A DNA stretch of 64,000 nt, from the NCBI GenBank assembly GCA_002025645.1, contig CP018783.1, positions 3,720,001 to 3,784,000 on the forward strand, written 5' to 3'. The notes below the pieces were generated by a model. The model was not told where the DNA came from and made no database searches. It saw only the letters and a program-made list of their open reading frames with translations. This document shows positions 60,548 to 64,000 of this stretch, one piece after another (position 1 is the stretch's first letter; each line of letters starts with the position of its first letter). The stretch comes from Curtobacterium pusillum (GTDB taxonomy: Bacteria > Actinomycetota > Actinomycetes > Actinomycetales > Microbacteriaceae). The translations under genes and the position numbers were made by a program.

Positions 60548-61288
60548 TCAGTCCGCCGGACCGGCGTGCTCGATGCGGGCGCTCGCCGTGGCCATGTGGT
60601 CGTCCATCGCGCGCTGCACGGCGAGCACGTCCCCGGCGCGAAGCGCGTCGAGGATCGCCCGGTGCTCCTCGTACGCCGCCTCGGTCGCCTGGCGGGTGCG
60701 GACCCGGCGGCCGACCCACACGCTGAGCATCGACCGGAGGCTCTGCAGCAGGTCGGCGAGCACGTCGTTCCCGGCGGAACGCGCGAGCAGCACGTGGAAC
60801 CGGACGTCGGCGTCGATGAAGGCGTCCGGGTCGTCGAGCGTCTCGTGCTGCCGGTCGATGTAGGTCTGGAGCTCCTCGAGCTGCGCGGGCGTCGCACGCT
60901 GGGCGGCGAGGATCGCGGCCGTCCGTTCGAGCGAGGACCGGATCTCGAGCAGCTCCCGCGTCCGGTTCGACGCGAGCATGAGCCCCCACGACAGGGTCGT
61001 CGGCAACAGGTCCGAGGTGCCGCCCTGCAGGTACGTGCCCGAACCGGGCCGGATCTGCACGATGCCGAGGATCTCGAGGGCGGCCAGGGCCTCGCGCACG
61101 GCGGACCGGCCGACCCCCAGCCGTTCGGCCAGGAGTCGCTCGGAGGGCAGCCGCGAACCGGGGGCCAGCTCGCCCGCGGTGAGCAGGGACACGAGCTGTC
61201 GGGCGACCTCGGAGGCGGGCGACCCGGCTGGCACCGACTCGAGTTCGAGTCGGATGTTGAGGGGGTCGTCCGGGCTGAACGCGGGCAT
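60548..61288 (-). CDS. GntR-family (FadR-type) regulator
   Basis: The 246-aa protein has the GntR winged helix (ASEVARQLVSLLTAGELAPGSRLPSERLLAERLGVGRSAVREALAALEILGIVQIRPGSGTYL) and a helical FCD effector domain (RELLEIRSSLERTAAILAAQRA...ADVRFHVLLARSAGN). It is divergent from an MFS transporter gene, with two FadR-type operators between them. The ATG at 61288 has TACGCT 6 nt upstream. Confidence 0.92.
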   Translation of the reverse strand: MPAFSPDDPLNIRLELESVPAGSPASEVARQLVSLLTAGELAPGSRLPSERLLAERLGVGRSAVREALAALEILGIVQIRPGSGTYLQGGTSDLLPTTLSWGLMLASNRTRELLEIRSSLERTAAILAAQRATPAQLEELQTYIDRQHETLDDPDAFIDADVRFHVLLARSAGNDVLADLLQSLRSMLSVWVGRRVRTRQATEAAYEEHRAILDALRAGDVLAVQRAMDDHMATASARIEHAGPAD

Positions 61289-61294
61289 GCAGTG

Positions 61295-61300
61295 AGCGTA
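61295..61300 (-). promoter_or_regulatory. -10 box for the GntR gene
   Basis: TACGCT on the minus strand lies 6 nt before the ATG and 6 nt from operator 1, which fits autorepression. Confidence 0.5.
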
Positions 61301-61306
61301 CCGTTC

Positions 61307-61349
61307 GGTCAACCGGTTCGGGCCTCGGTCGTTTGGTCAACCGGTTGAC
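61307..61349. promoter_or_regulatory. twin GntR operators
   Basis: GGTCAACCGGTT at 61307-61318 and the perfect palindrome GTCAACCGGTTGAC at 61336-61349 are spaced 28 bp centre to centre, on the same face for cooperative binding. Confidence 0.8.
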
Positions 61350-61453
61350 AAGTGGCGGACGACCGCGCACACTGGTCCGTGCGCACCGATGCGCCACCTC
61401 CGTGCCCGGCGCAGCAGCCCAGCGGAGCACCACCCCACCGAGCAGGAGTCATC

Positions 61454-62827
61454 GTGGACATCCCCGCCACGCGAGGAATCCCCACCTCGATCGTCGAGAA
61501 GACGGCCATCCGCAAGATCGCCGTCCGCATCGTGCCCTTCGTGGCATTGATGTTCTTCATCAACTTCCTGGACCGCACCGCGATCTCCTTCGCGGCCCCG
61601 AACGGCATGGAGGCGGACCTCGGTCTGACCGCCGCCCAGTTCGGCTTCGCGTCCGGCGTGTTCTTCATCGGCTACCTCGTGCTCGAGGTCCCGTCCAACC
61701 TGGCGCTCCACAAGTTCGGCGCCCGGGTCTGGCTCGCCCGCATCATGATCACGTGGGGCATCGTCTCGCTGCTCTTCACGTGGGTGCAGAACTACCCGCA
61801 GCTCGTCGGCCTGCGCTTCCTGCTCGGCATCGCAGAGGCCGGCTTCTTCCCCGGCGCGATCCTGTTCCTGTCCACCTGGGTCCCGGCACGCCACCGCGGC
61901 AAGATGCTCGCGCTCTTCTACCTGGCGCAGCCCCTCACCAGCGTCATCGGATCGCCGCTCGCCGGCTGGCTGATGACCCACGAGGGCATGCTCGGCGGCC
62001 TGGCCGGCTGGCGCTTCATGTTCCTCTGCGTCTCGATCCCGGCGATCATCGTCGGCATCCTGTGCCTGTTCGTGCTCAAGGACAAGCCGTCCCAGGCGAA
62101 GTGGCTCGACGAGGACGAGAAGCTGTGGCTCGAGGGCGCCCTCGCGAAGGAGAACAGTCAGAAGGAGGGGAACGCGCACGGCAAGGGGGGTCTGCGCGCC
62201 GCCTTCGGTTCCGGTCGTGTCTGGATGCTCGCCGCCGTGTACTTCGGCTTCATCTACGGCCTGTACGCCCTGAGCTTCTTCCTGCCGACGATCATCGACG
62301 GCTTCCAGGAGCAGTTCGGCACGACGTTCGACCTGTTCCAGAAGGGCCTCATCACGGCGATCCCGTACGTGCCCGCCGCCGTGGTGCTCTACTTCTGGTC
62401 GCGTGACGCCTTCCGCCGCGGTGTCCGGGTCTGGCACATCGCGGTCCCGGCCCTCGTCGGTGGTCTGAGCATCCCGGTCGCGCTCTACATGAACAGCCCG
62501 GCCGCCACGGTCGCCGTCATCGCGATCACCGCGTGCTCGATCTTCGCCGCGCTGCCGAACTTCTGGACCGTGCCGACGCAGTTCCTCACCGGTGCCGCAG
62601 CGGCAGCGGGCGTCGCGCTCATCAACACGGTCGGCAACCTCGGCGGCTTCGCGGCCCCCTACATCACCGGTGCCGTGAGCGAGTGGACCGGCGGCTATCA
62701 GGTCCCGATGTTCATCGTCGGCTTCTTCATGGTGCTGTCGAGCGTCCTGATGTTCACCCTCGCCCGGAACACGAAGAAGCACGAAGCCGCCGAACCGCAG
62801 CAGACCGTCCAGGAGACCAACGCATGA
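61454..62827 (+). CDS. MFS transporter, anion/sugar-acid symporter type
   Basis: The 457-aa protein has twelve membrane helices and belongs to the ACS family of the MFS (FINFLDRTAISFAAPNGMEADLGLTAAQFGFASGVFFIGYLVLEVPSNLALHKFGARVWLARIMITWG). The GTG at 61454 is preceded by AGGAG. It is coupled by ATGA to the kinase gene, so it probably imports the kinase's substrate precursor, such as a polyol or ketose. Confidence 0.87.
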   Translation: MDIPATRGIPTSIVEKTAIRKIAVRIVPFVALMFFINFLDRTAISFAAPNGMEADLGLTAAQFGFASGVFFIGYLVLEVPSNLALHKFGARVWLARIMITWGIVSLLFTWVQNYPQLVGLRFLLGIAEAGFFPGAILFLSTWVPARHRGKMLALFYLAQPLTSVIGSPLAGWLMTHEGMLGGLAGWRFMFLCVSIPAIIVGILCLFVLKDKPSQAKWLDEDEKLWLEGALAKENSQKEGNAHGKGGLRAAFGSGRVWMLAAVYFGFIYGLYALSFFLPTIIDGFQEQFGTTFDLFQKGLITAIPYVPAAVVLYFWSRDAFRRGVRVWHIAVPALVGGLSIPVALYMNSPAATVAVIAITACSIFAALPNFWTVPTQFLTGAAAAAGVALINTVGNLGGFAAPYITGAVSEWTGGYQVPMFIVGFFMVLSSVLMFTLARNTKKHEAAEPQQTVQETNA

Positions 62828-64000
62828 CCCGCCTGTTCAACGACCCCGCCGACTTCGCGGACGAGATGGTCGACGGGTTCGTCGCAGCAAACCAGGGCCG
62901 GGTACGGAAGGTGCACGGCGGTGTCGCGCGCGCCACGACCAGCCCCGAGGGGACCGTCGCACTCGTCGTCGGCGGTGGCTCCGGCCACTACCCGGCCTTC
63001 GGCGGCCTCGTCGGGCACGGACTCGCCGCCGGTGCGGCGATGGGCAACCTGTTCGCCAGCCCGAGCGCGCAGCAGGTCACCGCGGTCGCGAAGGCGTCCG
63101 AGCACGGTGGCGGGGTGCTGCTGAGCTACGGCAACTACGCCGGCGACGTGCTGAACTTCGACGCCGCGGCGCGCACCCTGACCGCGGCGGGCATCGACGT
63201 CCGCACGGTCCGCGTGACCGACGACGTCGCGAGTGCCCCGAGCGCCGAGGCCCACAAGCGCCGCGGCATCGCGGGGGACCTCTGCGTCTTCAAGGTCGCC
63301 GGTGCCGCCGCCGAGCAGGGCCGCAGCCTCGACGAGGTCACGGCCGTCGCCACCCGCGCGAACGACCGCACCCGCAGCTTCGGTGTCGCCTTCTCCGGGT
63401 GCTCGCTCCCCGGTGCGGACGAACCCCTCTTCACCGTCCCCGAGGGCCGCATGGCGATCGGCATGGGCATCCACGGCGAACGCGGCATCGACGAAGCCGA
63501 CGTGCCGACCGCCGACGGACTCGCCGAGCTGCTCGTCGAGAAGCTGCTCACCGAACTCCCGTCCGGTGTCGCGGTCGACGGGGCACGCGTCGTCCCGATC
63601 CTCAACGGCCTCGGTTCCGTCAAGTACGAGGAGCTCTTCGTCGTGTTCAGCGCCGTGCAGCGCAGACTGACCGCGGCCGGCGTCGTCGTCGTCGAACCCG
63701 AGGTCGGGGAACTCGTCACCAGCTTCGACATGGCCGGGGTCTCCCTCACCCTCTTCTGGCTCGACGACGAACTCGAGCAGCTCTGGGCAGCGCCCGCCGA
63801 CAGCCCCGCCTACCGCAAGGGCGGTGCCGTCCCGCAGGAGCGGGTCGCCGCGGAGACGCTCGCCGCCGACGAGCAGGCTCCGATCACGCAGGGCTCCGAG
63901 GAGTCGCAGGCGAGCGCCGTCCGCGTCGCGAAGGCGATCAGCGCCGTCCGCGCCACCATCGACGCCCACGCCGACGAGCTCGGCCGGATCGACGCGGTCG
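62824..64000 (+). CDS. dihydroxyacetone kinase family protein, cut by the window end
   Basis: At least 392 residues are present and the frame is open at the window end. The DhaK domain is complete: GGGSGHYPAFGG, GNYAGDVLNF (the Asp that acts in catalysis) and H217 in GMGIHGERG, the His that binds the substrate carbonyl (H218 in E. coli DhaK). The last residues (ASAVRVAKAISAVRATIDAHADELGRIDAV) look like the start of a fused DhaL domain, so the full protein is probably an ATP-dependent DAK-type kinase for dihydroxyacetone, erythrulose or a similar ketose. Confidence 0.88.
   Translation, partial: MTRLFNDPADFADEMVDGFVAANQGRVRKVHGGVARATTSPEGTVALVVGGGSGHYPAFGGLVGHGLAAGAAMGNLFASPSAQQVTAVAKASEHGGGVLLSYGNYAGDVLNFDAAARTLTAAGIDVRTVRVTDDVASAPSAEAHKRRGIAGDLCVFKVAGAAAEQGRSLDEVTAVATRANDRTRSFGVAFSGCSLPGADEPLFTVPEGRMAIGMGIHGERGIDEADVPTADGLAELLVEKLLTELPSGVAVDGARVVPILNGLGSVKYEELFVVFSAVQRRLTAAGVVVVEPEVGELVTSFDMAGVSLTLFWLDDELEQLWAAPADSPAYRKGGAVPQERVAAETLAADEQAPITQGSEESQASAVRVAKAISAVRATIDAHADELGRIDAV

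Overview
The window is a very GC-rich, densely packed chromosomal segment of an actinobacterium. The orders recX-miaB-miaA-dapF, lexA with a divergent LysM gene, hisC-hisB-hisH-hisA and parA-scpA-scpB-rluB-tyrA-cmk-der, with GTG and TTG starts and many 1-17 nt gene overlaps, point to Microbacteriaceae. A Curtobacterium-like organism is my best guess, from gene order and style only. I see no transposase, integrase, phage gene, rRNA or CRISPR array.

Positions 1-20258 are conserved core: recombination regulation (recX, cut by the window edge), tRNA modification (miaB, miaA), lysine and cell-wall precursor synthesis (dapF), an RsmC-like methyltransferase, the ribosome GTPase hflX, the SOS module (lexA and a LysM division-suppressor-like protein, with two SOS boxes between them), histidine synthesis, chromosome segregation and condensation (parA, scpA, scpB), an rRNA pseudouridine synthase with a long RG-rich tail, prephenate dehydrogenase, cytidylate kinase and the ribosome GTPase der. 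From 20275 to 27034 are a membrane protein, an aldo/keto reductase, a RecQ helicase fused to a phosphoribosyltransferase-like domain, a lipoprotein, an EEP hydrolase and a YjdF-like membrane protein. A tRNA-Pro(GGG) with a strong terminator closes this part.

Positions 27430-47650 are accessory. They hold an HSL-type esterase and its MarR regulator; small membrane proteins, a 2H phosphoesterase and a GNAT enzyme in a stretch that looks lower in GC; a truncated copy of a luciferase-like monooxygenase gene; a LacI-MFS-carboxylesterase set; a fatty-acid desaturase with a cold-shock gene; a TetR-quinone reductase pair; a secreted GH16-type hydrolase; a drug-modification group (rifamycin ADP-ribosyltransferase arr, an Imm-5-like protein and a divergent nucleotidyltransferase); and an ABC exporter.

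Positions 47682-59664 form one sugar-catabolic locus. A leftward operon encodes a binding protein, two permeases, a lyase-like enzyme and an oxidoreductase-PmoA fusion. A LacI regulator and a rightward operon (oxidoreductase, DUF993 aldolase-like, isomerase) sit opposite. Two copies of one LacI-type operator tie the operons together. From 60548 a FadR-type GntR regulator is divergent from an MFS transporter and a DhaK-type kinase that runs off the window, with twin operators between them.

Three layers of structure lie outside the genes. (1) A dispersed 10-12 bp repeat, core GGAGGCRCGG, occurs singly inside genes and as inverted pairs in intergenic terminators, including two nearly identical 44-bp perfect palindromes. 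(2) A second inverted-repeat family is built on GTGCGAGGT. (3) Many genes have a TANNNT -10 box 6-9 nt before the start codon, which implies widespread leaderless transcription.
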